A stretch of 64,000 bases of DNA from Cheilinus undulatus. Taxonomy: Eukaryota; Chordata; Actinopteri; Labriformes; Labridae. The notes beneath the pieces were generated by a model. That model saw only the letters and a list, made by a program, of their open reading frames with translations. It was not told the DNA's origin and ran no database searches. Every line of letters starts with the position of its first letter. Position 1 is the stretch's first letter. Shown here one piece after another: positions 1-13,500 of the stretch. The position numbers and the translations under genes are program-made. The stretch spans positions 45,220,898 through 45,284,897 of the forward strand of contig NC_054865.1 in assembly GCF_018320785.1 (NCBI RefSeq). Reading direction: 5' to 3'.

Positions 1-680
1 GTAAATTTTGGCCATATTTACTCATAAATTAGTGGAGTTTTAGGGGCCCATGACGGTCAGCAAAACCGTGGTCCATTGTAAAGTTTAAATGTAATAACCT
101 TTTTTTTTTTTAAATATCTGAATAAAACCCACTCTTATCAAAGCAACAAAAATGAATCTAACTTTTTATGCTGTTGTACAATAAAGCCTTTTTTTTTTTT
201 AAATGTAAATCCCTTTTCTTAAAACACAATTACCTTTTTATTGGTTATGTTAGCAATGTGGATGGGCAGAGCTTAGCCATGATGTGCATAAACATCAGGA
301 TGCCAGAAAATAAAGTAGAAGAAAAGGGGCAAAAAGGTGTCAAAAATGGGAAAAAGAGTCAGAAATTGATTTAAAAAGGTAAACCAATTCAAAAAGTTGC
401 AAAAATGGATAAGAGTAGGTAGAAATGGGCAGAAGGTCACAAACAATAGTAAGAAAGAGGTGGCAAAGATAGATGAAAAGCTTCAAACATGAGTCAAAAG
501 CGGTAAAAACAAAAAAGAGGGTGAAAATTGGCACAAATGGGCAGAAAGATTAAAAAAATTGGTAAAAGTGTGGAAAAAAAGCAGCAAAAAGTTGCTTGAA
601 AGTGCAACAGAGCAGTAAAAATTAATTTAAATTTGCAAATAGGGTGAAAAGCAGTCCAAAGGGTTTAGAAGTGGCAAATA
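1..680 (+). repeat. Composite interspersed repeat, copy 1 (head plus TGGCAAAAA-type array)
   Basis: The left part (about 1-330) is a non-repetitive head. The right part (about 330-680) is a degenerate A-rich array in which GGCAAAAA or TGCAAAAATGG words recur every 14-17 bases. The head matches 52650-53010 in blocks, for example GGTCCATTGTAAAGTT, CCTTTTTATTGG and AACATCAGG-TGCCAG. It also matches 48070-48390 in reverse complement. The short ORFs here are products of the A-rich array and are not genes. The left boundary is outside the window. Confidence 0.7.
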
Positions 681-689
681 AGAGTCACT

Positions 690-1420
690 GTGCTTGTTTG
701 ATTCAGACACGTTGTCTGGTTCAGACAAAAGCACCGCTGCGGCTCAGTCCCCACTAAGGACAGGCCTGCTAGTGCAGTCATTAGCTGGGACACAACAACT
801 AGCTGTTTACAATAATTAACGCTTTCCCTGTAACTATCACATAGTCATGCCAAAGCAGGGCGGCAGAAGAGCGACAACATCATTTTCTGTTGCAGAAAGC
901 TCTCCGTGTTGGTCTCAGCGCTAACTGTAATGAAGAAATGCTGAGCTGGTCTGGCTAAGGCTAAGCTAACCGGCCTGCTAGCACAGTATACAAGCATTCA
1001 CAAAACAAGTAACCCTTTCCCACTTTAAGTATTACTCACTCATGCTGTAGCAGATTGGCAGAAGAGAAAAAAAAACCTTTCTGTCACAGAAAGCTTTTTG
1101 TGTTGCTGTCTTCGCTTGCTTTCATAAAGAAATGTCCAGTCATGCCAAAGCAGGTCAGCAGAAGAGTGAAACATCTTTTTCGATGTGAAAAGCTTATAGG
1201 GTTGTTTTATTCTTTGTCATGCATAAATGTGGTCCAGTTCTGGTTATACAGAGGCCATGCTAAAGCTATATCTGAGTATTTAGAGCAGTAGGGGCAGCCA
1301 TTAGAGGGCTTTCAGCACAAATAAACCCCGCCCATAGCACAACTCTGCATGTATGGCTCTAGTTAACACAGTGGAGGTAGCCATTACCGACAGCAAACGC
1401 AACTCTGCATTGTGTGGCTT
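690..1420. repeat. Locally duplicated dispersed repeat (GCCAAAGCAGG family)
   Basis: Three or more diverged copies of a roughly 150-200 base unit lie side by side. Each has a word like CATGCCAAAGCAGG-CGGCAGAAGAG, then a run like CAGAAAGCTTT-GTGTTG, then AAGAAATG or AAATGTGGTCCAG. Related copies occur at 13540-13860 and 29600-29800, and a short CTCTGCATGTATGGCTCT block is shared with about 11983-12002. I cannot assign the family. No coding potential is seen. Confidence 0.5.
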
Positions 1421-2774
1421 GTAAATTAGGGTCACTCAGTCAGATGCTTAATTACTTACTTACTCAGACACGGACAGAGTCATCTGTAGGGCTGCCCTCA
1501 GCGGTCAGCCAAAAAGGGTGTCATGTCTGCTCTCAACATGAGGTCTGCCCCTAAAATCAGAGCTATGTGGCGTCAAAGGTAGCATGAGCATCTCAAAATG
1601 CCCTCTAAAGTTGTATTCCCTGTACACCAGTATGCACTCATTGCAGACTAAGCACACAGACCTTACACAGATAACAACACTTCCTGTGCATTTGCTGTTG
1701 AACCCTCTCTTCTCTGCTTTTTGATTTTTAAAGAAGAAGAAACATTTTCTTAGGCTTAATAGCTCATGTCCTCACAAAAACACATCCACAGGTGTTGAAA
1801 TGTGAGCGAAGAGACACAGAAGGAGAGAGCAGAGCAGGTGTCATGGAGGAATGGATAAGGAAGGATAACTGCAACACAGTGAAGTGGGACAAACAAGTTA
1901 GGAAATAAATATAACTGCTGATCAGAAAAATATAATAAACTTAAACTTACATTAATGCATTCAAAAAACCTGTGTGGATCATTTTCAAGCATACATAGTC
2001 TACTCAAAAGATCACTAAAAATAGTAGGTGGCTGAAGCCTGTATGTGCTTGTTTTACTGTGACTTTGACATACAGTCATGCTATTAGCGCTTATAAATTA
2101 GACTTTTGAATTCATATGTTTGGAGCATTCTTAAGACTTAAAGAAATTAATATTTTTAATGATAATTTCAAAAGATTTTTCAAACCAAATTAACATTCAA
2201 AAAAATGAATGCATAGATAGTACCACTAGGGTGAGACAAAACTCCTTGTAACATTGAACCACATCATTTTAGGCCATCATGTAAGTTGAAAATGTAATTT
2301 TCAAATAATGACTTAAATCTTGTTGAAATAAAACAATCAGGTTTTTTTTTTTTTTTGACACAGGACAGAAGTATGCATAACCAGATGACTATAGTCCATC
2401 TGCTCATATTTCTTACTGTGATGCTGTTATAAAACAAGCAAAGAATTATATAATTTAATGTAAAACTCTCCCAGGAGAGCTTTTAGGAACAAACACCTCA
2501 ATCATTGCAATCCTTGGTGCTTCTGAAACATGATGACATCACAAAAAAATGTATTTTGCTATTTTGTGGAAGAAAAAAAATCAATCCGATGCCATTAGAA
2601 GGAGGTAAAAATACACTGACCTTTACTGTTTTCATATTATTGAACAGGAGCACAGTCATGGGGAAAATTTAGATTTATCACACTGGATATCAATACTTAA
2701 CCTAGCAACAGCAGCAAATAACCATGATTACTGATCTGTTTATTTAAGACATGCTATTCTTTCTCTGAGCTTCC

Positions 2775-2895
<121 letters not shown>

Positions 2896-3135
2896 TTGAA
2901 AGAAAAGCTTAACATAAAACTCCACTTTAAGCTCTTATGAGATACATTTCCTCCTGAGACCCGAGCTTTTGTTTTGAATGCATTTTAAATTTCTCACATT
3001 TTTCTGGGATTACTCAGACCTGAGAAGTTTAAAAGCTCAGCCTTCTCTTTGAACAGGAACAAGTTTTTACCTGAAAAGATGTCTGAAAATCACCTGAAGG
3101 TCCTGTTTCTGCAAAAAGTACAGCGCGGTAGGTTT

Positions 3136-4021
3136 CAGAGCAGCGATTCCCAACCTGGGGCCCAGGCACCCCCAGAGGGGGTGCCAGGAATCTCAATAGG
3201 AGTTCAGGGCCCTGTCTGCTCTGACGCTGTCAAAATTAGATTTGCATACATTTAAAAAAAAAAAAAAAAAGAATTAGAAACATAATGTGCATTTGCATAT
3301 TAGGTTAACCCTAGAAGTTTTTGTTTTTTTAAATAAGGAGGTTCCTTTAATTTTTGAGGAAAAAAAATTGATTCAAAATTTTTATGTTTACAAGAAACCT
3401 AACTCTGAATTTCTTTGTTTAAAAAGTTGTACATTTACGAGAAATTCTAAATTTCAGATTTTATAAAGTCATTAATTTTGACATTTTAAATGCAAAACTG
3501 TCAAGTTTAAAAGTCATAAATTTATAAGACACCAAACTAAACATGGTTGGATAGCCCCAGTTTACAGAGATTCTTCTTTCAAGTCCAAATGTTAATGATA
3601 AAATAATGATTCTGAGTTAAAATCATAAGTAGTTTCTTATTTCTCAGTCCCAGTAGGAGGAATTATTCGACTTGCTTTGACCCGTCCAAGTAAAACAGCT
3701 TCATCTGGTATAATTGTATTTCACACTCAGGTTCTTTGGACTCTATAATCAAAAAATTCTAAGGTTTGGTTCATGTAAATTTTACTTTTAAAGAAAGATT
3801 TTTTTCTCTAAAATATCTGTCTTTTTACGCTTAAGAAAGTAAAGTTTTTCTCAAAAATTAACAAATCCTCTCAAATGTGTTTATAGAGTGGCCTTAATAC
3901 ACTCTAAAAATAGACAGTTTATACATTTGGCAAGAAGAGTGTATGTGTGCCTAGTTTGTTAGAATTTCGAGAAGGGAATCCCTAGGTTCAAAAAGAAAAA
4001 AAGTTTGAAACCACTATTCTG
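3136..4021. mobile_element. hAT-like non-autonomous element (no transposase seen)
   Basis: The ends are imperfect inverted repeats. The left end reads CAGAGCAGCGATTCCCAA and the reverse complement of the right end reads CAGAATAGTGGTTTCAAA. The CAG start and the 'TTCCCAACCTGGGG' motif are typical of hAT-derived short elements in vertebrates. An 8-base target duplication was not evident. The interior is AT-rich and non-coding. Confidence 0.5.
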
Positions 4022-4039
4022 AAACATCTGTTTTTGAGT

Positions 4040-4195
4040 TTCATGTCTTTCTGGGCCAGCTACTGAGAAGCATCCCAACATCATGATGCTGCCACCACGG
4101 TGCTTCACAGTGGGGATGGTCGGCCACTTGGTCAGTTGTCAGGTGTTGTCAGTCAGTCAAAAATGGTGTCAGCCTCTGAGAGAGGGGTGGTGGAG
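4040..4195 (-). mobile_element. Tc1-like transposon fragment
   Basis: The stretch with GAGAAGCATCCCAACATCATG and GCTGCCACCA-GGTGCTTCAC is the same internal Tc1-like sequence seen at 6040-6100, 8155-8215 and 17435-17485. It is a short remnant with no open frame. The rest of 4200-5580 shows nothing recognisable apart from AT-rich sequence. Confidence 0.55.
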
Positions 4196-5589
4196 TAATT
4201 TTGATTGATATTTTGATAATGGACCACAAGGACTTGTCAAGGCTTACTATGAACAGAATTCCCACAGTGAAACTTTATCATAGATTCTTACAAAATTCCA
4301 TGAAACTGACAGGAATTTGCCATAAAAAAATCCTTGAAATTTCAATGAAAAATTTAAAAACTTCAAAGCCCCACCCCACCCCAGAAAAAAATCCTAATCT
4401 CCCCGTGCTCAGAAATGTCCCAACTATCAATACAATTTTTAAAAAAGCAAATTCCACCTAAAATATCAAATCAATTTCCCAAAATTTCAAACTTCCCAAA
4501 TTCCCATGATTGTGCCAAAAAAACAACAACAAAAAACAGGGTTATGGGTTAAAACAAAAATGTTTTTAGAAATACTCAAAAAGTTTTCAAGCAAATCCCA
4601 ACAAATCCAGACAAATTCCTCAAAATTTCCAGGAAAATTCCTGAAGATTTCGTTGCAGTTTATCCCAACCTTCAAGCAAATGTCCTAAACTTTGATGAAC
4701 ATTCTTGACAATTACCTCAAACACTTTATTTAGCTGAAATTTTCACTGCTCTAAGAAGTCCAAAATGTGATGCCCTCACATGTGCACACAGTGAAGAGGA
4801 GGATACAGATGTATAGAAAGGCAGTAACGTCAAGGATGTCCCTGACTAGATGTTGACATATAACAGTGCACAAAAAAACAGCTTCTTGTACAGTTCAAGT
4901 GTGTAAACATTAATAAATAAGCATAACATTTGTACCTTTCACTGTTCATAAGGACATGCACCGTAGATAGCCTTGAGCCCACATGGATGCCTCTGTGCAC
5001 TGAGCACAATACAAATATCATGTTCTTCTTTGCAAAGAAGTAAAGGAAAATCGAAAAACTTGCGGTCATACAGGGCAGTTTTTTTGTTTGTTTTGAAGTT
5101 ATTTTTCTTGGTTAGCTCTCAGTTTCAATGTTTTGCTGTTTCTTCCCTCTTTAGGTTCTTGCAGGCTGCAGGTTATTCTCAACAGTGTTTTCTAAGGGCA
5201 TGTTTTACCATCTTAACCCACAAGCCCTCAGGATTGAAGTGTAGTGGTGTAATTCATTAAAACACAGTCCTGACAGATGATTTTAGTTTTGGATGGGACT
5301 TCCAAAAACAGTGATTTGTTAGAAAAGGGGATGGATGCTTGGACCAACAAGTGTTTTGTGCAAAAGACTCAAATAACTCTAGTTTTTGCTCTGCAGTTGA
5401 ATCATTTTTCTCAGTTGGACGAGACACAAAAACCACACAACAGTAAATCCCCTTACTTTCAAAAGAAAACTTCAAAAGATGTTCAGTCAGTTTTATAGAT
5501 TTCTATTGAAAAGAGTTCTGAGGAGCAGGATTATCAGATCACAGCAGCTTCATAGTCAGGCTGCAGTTACAGTCCAACTACTCTTTTAT

Positions 5590-6310
5590 TGATTTTTCAA
5601 ATAAGTCACGGTCAATATAATTTGGCTTTTTTGGGAAAAAAAAAAAAAAAAACTCTATTATCTCAGTCCAAAAACTGATTCCTACAAAGTTACATCGATA
5701 AAATAAAATTATGTATGGTATTATAAGTGATTGCATAAATATTCACACCCTACACGTCAGGCTTGCACATCTGGACACTGAAATTTTACCCCATTCTTCT
5801 TTGTTAAACTGCTCAAGTTCTGTCAAGTTGCACAGGCATGGGGCGTGAACATCGAGCCACAAATTCTTTATTGGATTGAGGTCTGGGCGTTGACTCTGCC
5901 ACTCCAGAGCATGCTTCAGGTCATTGGCTTGCTGGAAAATAAATCTAGGTCTCCTGCAGACTGAATAAGACTTTCCTTCAGGATTTTCCTATGTTTTGCA
6001 ATATTTGTTTTACCCTCACCTTTACAAGCCGCTCAGGGCCAGCTGCCAAGAAGCATCCCCACAGCAAGATGCTGCCACATCCCTGCTTAACAGTGGGGAT
6101 GGTGTGTTTGTGGTGATGGCAGTGTTTGGCGTCTGCCAAACATAGAGTCTTGTCTGCCTGTCAAAAAAGCCATTGTGGCCTCATCAGACCAAGTCTCCCA
6201 TCTCAGCTGCTGAAGTTTGTAACTCCTTCAGAGTGTTTAAGAGGCCTCTCTCTCCAGCCTTCTTCTTGCACGGTCACTCAGTAACATCTTAAGGCTTACA
6301 TGGCTATTTC
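5590..6310 (-). mobile_element. Degenerate Tc1-like element
   Basis: It starts with a TCACGGTCAATATAATTTGG block related to the inner terminal repeat at 17205-17225. It continues through the Tc1 internal sequence (CTTGCACATCTGGACACTG, GCATCCCCACAGCAAGATGC, TCATCAGACCAAGTCTCCC). The frame is heavily broken and the outer terminal repeats were not found. It belongs to the same family as the elements at 7752-9155 and 17138-18179. Confidence 0.6.
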
Positions 6311-6464
6311 ATGAAAATATGGACATTTCAACAGTTTTAGGAGATTGCTTTTGAATGTATCTTGCTAATTCTATTACTGCACAAATTCCTAGTCATATTG
6401 TTGTGACTGTTGTGACTTGTGATTTTTCACATTTTGAAAGCATTCCTCATCAGAAAAATGGTTG

Positions 6465-6760
6465 AAAAACACTGCTATAGACGATATCTTACTACTATAA
6501 TTGGGGGCCTGTGTGTCTGCGTTGGTTTGTGTGCCACACCCTTGCTCCAGTTGTCCTTGATGATGCTGGTTCCAAACTGGTGCCATAAAAAAATCATTAA
6601 TATGCTCAGATTTTCTATAAAATGCCAAAATTTTGTGCAGAGTCATCATTCAAGGACTTCAGCTACATTTCGTTTACCTCAAATGTCGAGTAGGAATGTC
6701 GTCACACCCAAGCTGAATGTGTTCATTTACTACGAGCTTGTCACAATAATCCAGCACTGA
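6465..6760. repeat. Unassigned dispersed repeat, copy A
   Basis: This stretch is alignable with 37290-37585. Shared blocks include CTACTATAATTGG, TGTGTCTGC/TGTCTGTCTGCC, GCTCCAGTTGTCCTTG, AAACTGGTGCCAT and TTCATTAATATG. The copies are diverged and non-coding. The family is not recognised. Confidence 0.6.
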
Positions 6761-7521
6761 CAGAAAAATAACCTCAAATAAACTTTTTGTACGGTTTGAA
6801 GGAAATCAGATTTATTTCTGTTCAAAAACCGGGCTTTTTGCCAAAGTTTACCAATAAGATATTCAGTAAGGATATTGTTCATTCAATAACTGATCTTTGA
6901 TAACATAATCTGTCTGCTCATGATTCCTATAAAGCTTTTCAAACCTTAATTAGTATTTCTGCTGCTTGATAAAACCGGACTCATGTGCCTGAGCATGCTA
7001 AAAACATAATCAAAAGTGTATAAGGAGGAAAAAGATGTAAATTGTGGTTTCTTTAGGGTAATTTGGGGCTTAAAATGTCTTTACTGTTGTTAGGACAGCA
7101 GACAGAGCTGGGAAAAGAGAAGAGAGTGGGGGATGAATGTGGGAATGGAGCCAAAGGCCAGATTCATACCTACCTTATGAGCAACAAGCCCTGTATGAGC
7201 TACACAGAGGCAAGCACTAGGCTTCCAATTCATAAATTCAAAGCAAGTTCAAATTATATAAAAATAATCTTTAATATAAACTACATATTCAGTGCACAAA
7301 GAACAAATGTACAAATCATAAAACTTTACAAATAGATTGGAACATAAAGTACACATGTTAAAATCAATTAACATTGTCATGTTAGTTAATATCATCTTAA
7401 TTATTTTAAGTGATCGGTATAAATAGCACTGTAAATAAATTATGAGTCTTTTTTCTCCACCTCCAAACATCCAAATGTCCTTGGTGAGCAGGTTGTCGTA
7501 ATTATTTTCTCCAGTAGACAG

Positions 7522-7540
7522 CTACTTGGGATATCTGCAT
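7522..7540 (-). CDS. vegfd: vegfd terminal coding exon (19 nt)
   Basis: A TTCACAG acceptor precedes A-TGC-AGA-TAT-CCC-AAG-TAG. Joined in phase to the AG left by the 9200-9365 exon, it gives R-C-R-Y-P-K-stop. This completes a DPNSCRCR motif like the heparin-binding end of VEGF-B and the DPDTCSC motif of VEGF-D. The 3' UTR continues leftward. No canonical AATAAA was located on the minus strand in 7220-7520, so the transcript end is not placed. Confidence 0.8.
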
Positions 7541-10500
7541 CTGTGAACAAAAGAGGTCATTTTAAAAGCATGAAATCAGACCAAGCATATATCACTATTA
7601 CTCTGCATTTACACTAGAGGAGCCTGAACACCGCAGTTTTTAAAAAGGCCATGATTCAGTTCATAAATCATCTCTTTTAATTTCTCCTGACAACTGTTTA
7701 AAAATTCCCATTTAAACTTATTATACAGTGACTATAAATAGACTTAATATTGTTGGATTTTTTTTACCCTCTTATTTATCTTATAAATCAGTCATGGTCA
7801 ATTTAATGTAGCTTTTTTGACAAAAAACTTATATTCACCCTCTTCAATTCAGTATTTAGTAGATGCACCTTGGCTGCAATCACAGCGCTTAGTCTATATA
7901 GATAGTTCTCAATCAGGCATGCACATCTGGACACTGCAATTTTACTCCATTCTTCCTTGCAAAGCTGTTCAAGCTCTGTCAGCTACAAATTCTGCATGGC
8001 TTTTGCTGTATGCTTTGGGTCATCATCCTGCTGGAAAATAAATCCTCTCCCAAGCAGTAGTTCTCTTGCAGACTGAATAAGGTTGTTCTCCAGGATTTTC
8101 CTATATTTTGCCGTATTTATTTTGCCCTCTACCTTTACATGCTGTCCAGGACCAGCTGCCGAGAATCATCCCCACAGCATGATGCTGCCACCACTGTGCT
8201 TCACTGTGGGGATAGTGGTCTCATCAGACCAAGGAAGTTTCTTCCACTTAAACCATGGAGTCTCCCACACACCTTTTGGAGAGCTCTAGTTAAAATCTAA
8301 TCTGAGTTTTCTTTAATAGTGGATTTCTCTTTGCCACTCTCCCACAGAGTTCTGACTAGTGAAGAACCTTCACTTGCTTGTAACTCCTTCAGAGTAGTCA
8401 TAGGTATCTTGGTTTCCTCTCACTAGTCTCCTTCTTGCACGATCACTCAGTTTATGAGAACAGCCTGATCTGAGCAGATTTATACATGTGACATATTCTT
8501 TCCATTTCTTGATGATGGATTTAACTGAATTCCAGGGATGTTCCAGGCTTTGGATGCTTTTGGTATGCATCACCCCACTTATACTTCTTAATAACCTTTT
8601 CTCTGAGCTGCTTGGAGTGTTATTTTATCTTTTATGGTGTAATGGTAGCCAGGAATACTGATTAACCTGTGACTGGACCTTCTGGATAAAATTTATGAAA
8701 TCGCTTATTTTTCATCACAAATTATTTACCTAAGTGACATTATTTTGTAGAAATCTGTGAGTAACACTTTATTTGAAGTTTTATTCATAAGACTGACATT
8801 ATGCTGTCATAATCATGACATGACACCTGTCATTAACATGAATAGGGCTTCATGAATGTTGTCATTAAGTGTCATTCACGAAATTATGACACCTTTACCG
8901 AAAATGCCAAGTTATCATGATTATGCCTTCCGAAAAAATGTCAACTTTGTGGTAAAGGTGTCATAATTTAGCAAATGACACTTATAATGTCAAATAAAGT
9001 GTTACCAACCTGTTTTCCCTTTGACATTAAAGAGTTTTATTTGCGTGAAGTATTTAAAAAGAAAAAAAAAGGCAGATTATATTGCCCATGATTGATTTTC
9101 AAAATCAATAAAAAGGTAAAACATCCAAGGGGATGAATACTTCTAATAGGCACTGTACAGGCAGGAACATTTAAACGAACTATTAAATTAAAGCCATACC
9201 TGCAGGAGTTTGGATCAAAACGCTGATTCCTGTGGGCACAGATGGAGGAGTTCAGATGACAGCGGTGGATTGGTCTCGTCTGGAGAGGCGGCACAGTTCT
9301 AGGAAGACAATCGCAGCGATCCACATCTATCTCACAGTCAGGCATCCATGAGCTGAGTGGGAACTCTGAAAAACAGATAACAGTGGGTCATTTAAGCAAT
9401 TAATACTAAAAATACAAGGAAGTCTTTTGTTCTGCACCTTTCAAACAACACAACGCACCATCCCATGCTGCAAGAATAGCACTGAGGCCTTAGCTGCTAT
9501 GGGCATAAAGGGAGCAAAAAGTCATGGTGTGGTCACCAACATCCCCTGACCTCAACACTACTGAGAACCTTTGTAGCATCCTTTAAAGGAAGCTACAGTT
9601 TATTTCAAAACAGCAGCTCTGGGAAGCAATTCTGGCATCCTCAAAGGAAATACATGCAGAAATTAAACATGGACGCACAAGTTTATAATGAGAGAGTTGT
9701 TAAGGTGATATCAAAGAAGGGCTCCTAATTTAAAATGGAACTCTACCTGCAAAGATGTTTTTCTTTAAAATAGCTTTGATTTGAGAAAAAACACTTCCTT
9801 ATGTAATCCTTTACAAACTATTGAGTGTTTGAAACTCCGTTTAACATAATAATTAGGAACACTGCATTTCAATTCATTTGGCGAAAAAGTGCCATTGTCA
9901 TCAGTGGTCATTTTGTTGAATAAAATTCTGATTACAATATGATTGCTCTATTGACAGCAGAGTATATGCATAATCATTTGGAACACTGTATACAAGCAAA
10001 ACTTCAGGGATGATATCCTAAATGAGCTGTTTTTGAAAGAATCTAGATAGAAATAGCCAAACGTGGCCACAGAAGGACATACGTAGCTGCAGTGCCAGAG
10101 GGAAATGAAAAGCTTTAAAGCTAAGTTTAAAGAGGCCAAAGACCCAAGTCAATGTAGAAGTCATGGTCAGATATTTTGAAGGAATAAACCCAGTCATCAG
10201 CCGTTAGAGCTGCTGAATAGTTCTGTCACTGCAGCTGAAGAGGAGCTTCAAACTCCGACTGTTGCCATGTTTACCTCTACAGTAAACACCATTCTGTCCA
10301 TGACATCATTGTTTTTCTACCACACTTGCAGGCCAGTTCAGGGCTGTGACCTGTTCACACGACATGCTGCATACAGGCTTCATTTAAAACATAATATGAA
10401 CAGCCAAACAAAAAATAAGGTCTGAGCAATAAATCTGATTTGAGTATTAAAAACTGTGATGTGAACACAGCCTTATATATGTAGCAAGGCAGTTTCTTAA

Positions 10501-13500
10501 CTTGTTCAGATTTTAGGGCAGTCAAACGGTTAGAGATTTTAATTGTAATCAATCTCAGGATTTCTGTAGTTTATTGTTTTTTGAAATTCCACTGTTTTTG
10601 ATTTAAGTGTTTGTGGTTCATTTTGGATTTTTTGAGAGTAATTACACTCCTGTTTGGATACAGCCCTGCTTTTATTTTGAAAGAAAATTAGAAACTAAAG
10701 GTAGATCAAAGACTGGATATAGCTGCTTTTTTAGACATTTCCTTAACCGTCTATCACAAACTCTGTCCCTGCACAGCCAGTTTTCCCAGTAATGAGAACT
10801 CACAATTTATGAAAAAGAATTGCCTTTTACTTCAAGTTTGTCTTAAAAAATCTGGCTCCTACACTTCAAACCATGCCGCTCTTCCTTCAAAGTCCTGTCA
10901 GAAAACTGGATCTGTTATTCTTGTAACTACAGGACCTTCATTAAACGCTCTGGCAGTTTGAATCACATAAAAACTTTAGACCATAAAGTTTTATACATTG
11001 GTGCGCATATCAAAAGGCAGTTCTTCATAAGTTTGCATGAACACACACCTGGTGCACTGGAAGGGTAGGGTATGCATCTGTCTGTTGAACAATCCCAAAT
11101 CAACCCACTGGCACAAAGTCTCCTGGAGTCCTCTGAGCTTGACAGCTGGCTCATCGGAGAACAGCTGCAAGCAAACCAGGGGGATTAGAAATAAAATCAA
11201 ACATCACATCACACTCATGTGAAAAATAAAGCTGCACAAGATTTTTTAACTCACCCACTGCTGCTGCCAGGTTGAGCATTACGCCGTATTATAGCGGGCT
11301 CCATGCACCTGCACTCTGTGTGATTAGCTACTTTTATAAGCACTGGTTCTGGAACAAACTTGTATGGAATGACACTTAGAACCTAAAATAGACAGGAACA
11401 AACTGGTGAAAACTAGTGTAGCTGTTGCAACGTGAAAGAGTCTGATCAGATGTGACACTCACAGTTTTATTCACGTATTCAACCGTTGTGTTTCTGCAGG
11501 TGACGCCCTCTTGATTGCAGCAACCACTGCACCTGTCAGTAGTAAACATTCACATTGTTAAGTAAAGTGATATTAATTAAATTAATTGTACTGAATGGTG
11601 CATACAAGCAAGATTTTACTGCTAGCCTGGCTTACATTCCTAACACTGTAAAGAAAATCCTCTGGGCAGCCTTGACATTTTAAGTAGACTGTATTTGAGA
11701 AGACAACTCCTCAGCAAGCCGACTTGTTTAAATAACCATCTAGTCTTTGTGGGTTGCTTAACTAGTAGTTCAGTTTTACTCACAGCTTAATCAAGATGAA
11801 GTAGAAGCATCAACTCCTGCTCTACTTAGATACTTTGTGTGATGGCGTTTTAGGATGCACTCATACTAAGCAATCTGTAGGCTACCCTATCCAAGCACGC
11901 TTTAGCCCCATAGTCCGGCTTGTTTGCCTAGAGTAGCCTACACTTCCTTGGTCATGGCCCGACTGGGTTTCGTGCATAGCGAAACTCTGCATGTATGGCT
12001 CTCGCCCAATGACAGCTGGGATAGGCTCCACCCCCCCACCCCAAACAGGATAAGCAGTATAGAAAATGGATGGATGGAAGTTCAGCTGAAAAGTTGGTGA
12101 CCACTCTTGTTGGAATTTACCTTTTGAATATAGAAACTTTTAAAATTGTGTCTATAAGGAGCCATTCAACATAGTGGAATTTTTGTCAGACTGCTGAAAT
12201 GTTTCTGTTGGTGTGTGGGTCAAATCAGATGAAGAGAAGGCTTTATAAATGATCTAGTTTAAAGTCACACAGACCTGTACACAGACACACAGGGGGGCTT
12301 GAAGAACATTGAGGGGTCTGTTCCCAGCTCCTTGGCCACATCTACGCAGGTTTCCCTCGGCATACACTGAGTCCGCTGCCACTCTTCATCAATGGCTGAA
12401 TTGGATAAAACACAAATGTCATAACCAGTTCACACACACACACGCACACACAGACTTAAATGTACATTATATTGCATGCTTTATTAAACCTTTGAGTATC
12501 TCCAGGCTGTAAGACTCGGCAGCGTAGCGTGTGGAGCGGTGTGATCCTGCTGAAGGCAGGGAGGAGAGGGTCTCTGGCTGCTGCAGTCTCAGACGACATT
12601 TCCACAACTTCCAGTCAGGAAAGTCTGCGAGCATCAGCAGCTCATCCAGGCTGGAGGCTGAGCGGACTTTCTTCTCCCATTCCTCCCTTATCTGAAAAAA
12701 AAAATAACAGAGGGCTTCATGAAGGCATCTGTGTGCAGTCAGCCTCTTTGATTTCAAAAAGAAATTGTTCCCTACTCAAGAATATCTAATGAACAAAGTA
12801 GAGGTACATACTTCCTCCTTTTCCCTTTGAGAGTTGGTTACAGGAGATTTCTATAGAGGAGATACAAAGGAATATCTGTGATGTACAATATCAATGGTGA
12901 CTGTGATCAAAACACTACACTCATATACAGTAATATTTAACAACTTCTAAAGCTATGTGAAAAAGCTAGCATGCTAAAACAGAAAATAGAGAAAGCATCA
13001 AAAAAACTAAAACAATTTAAAAGTAAATGACTTACACTTAGCTTAATGCACAGACAACACTGAAAATTAGAGGTGTACAGGCAGAAAAGAAACTCAGGAG
13101 CATGCAGAAGCACAAGTTCCATCCCCAAGGTCCTGATTGAAGATGGGTCCTGGATTAGCTGTCCATAACTATGCCAGCATCATATGTCCACTAAGGGGCG
13201 CTGTTATGCCTGAACATAACTGAGCTTTAGCATCAGCATGTTTGTATTCTGGCATGTGCGGTTCACTTAGAATTTCACTGTTTAGTCCAGTGATTCCAAA
13301 CCAGAAAAATATCAAGAAAAGCCAGGCCCCCTAACCTGGCATGGGAGATAGACTGTTTCATATATCCATTGCATGTTTACAGTATATTTCACATTCATTT
13401 AGAAAACCTCCCAGACAAAGCGTTTTGGCCTCCAGTAGTAGCCTGATCAATACAGGCCAACGCTGCTGTAGTTTATGAAGGTGGAGCTTATTGCCAGCAA

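Noticed and set aside
9037-9345. Single-exon 102-residue protein starting MPDCEIDVDRC
   Set aside because: It is vegfd exon 8 (9200-9365) read past its GTATGG donor into the intron.
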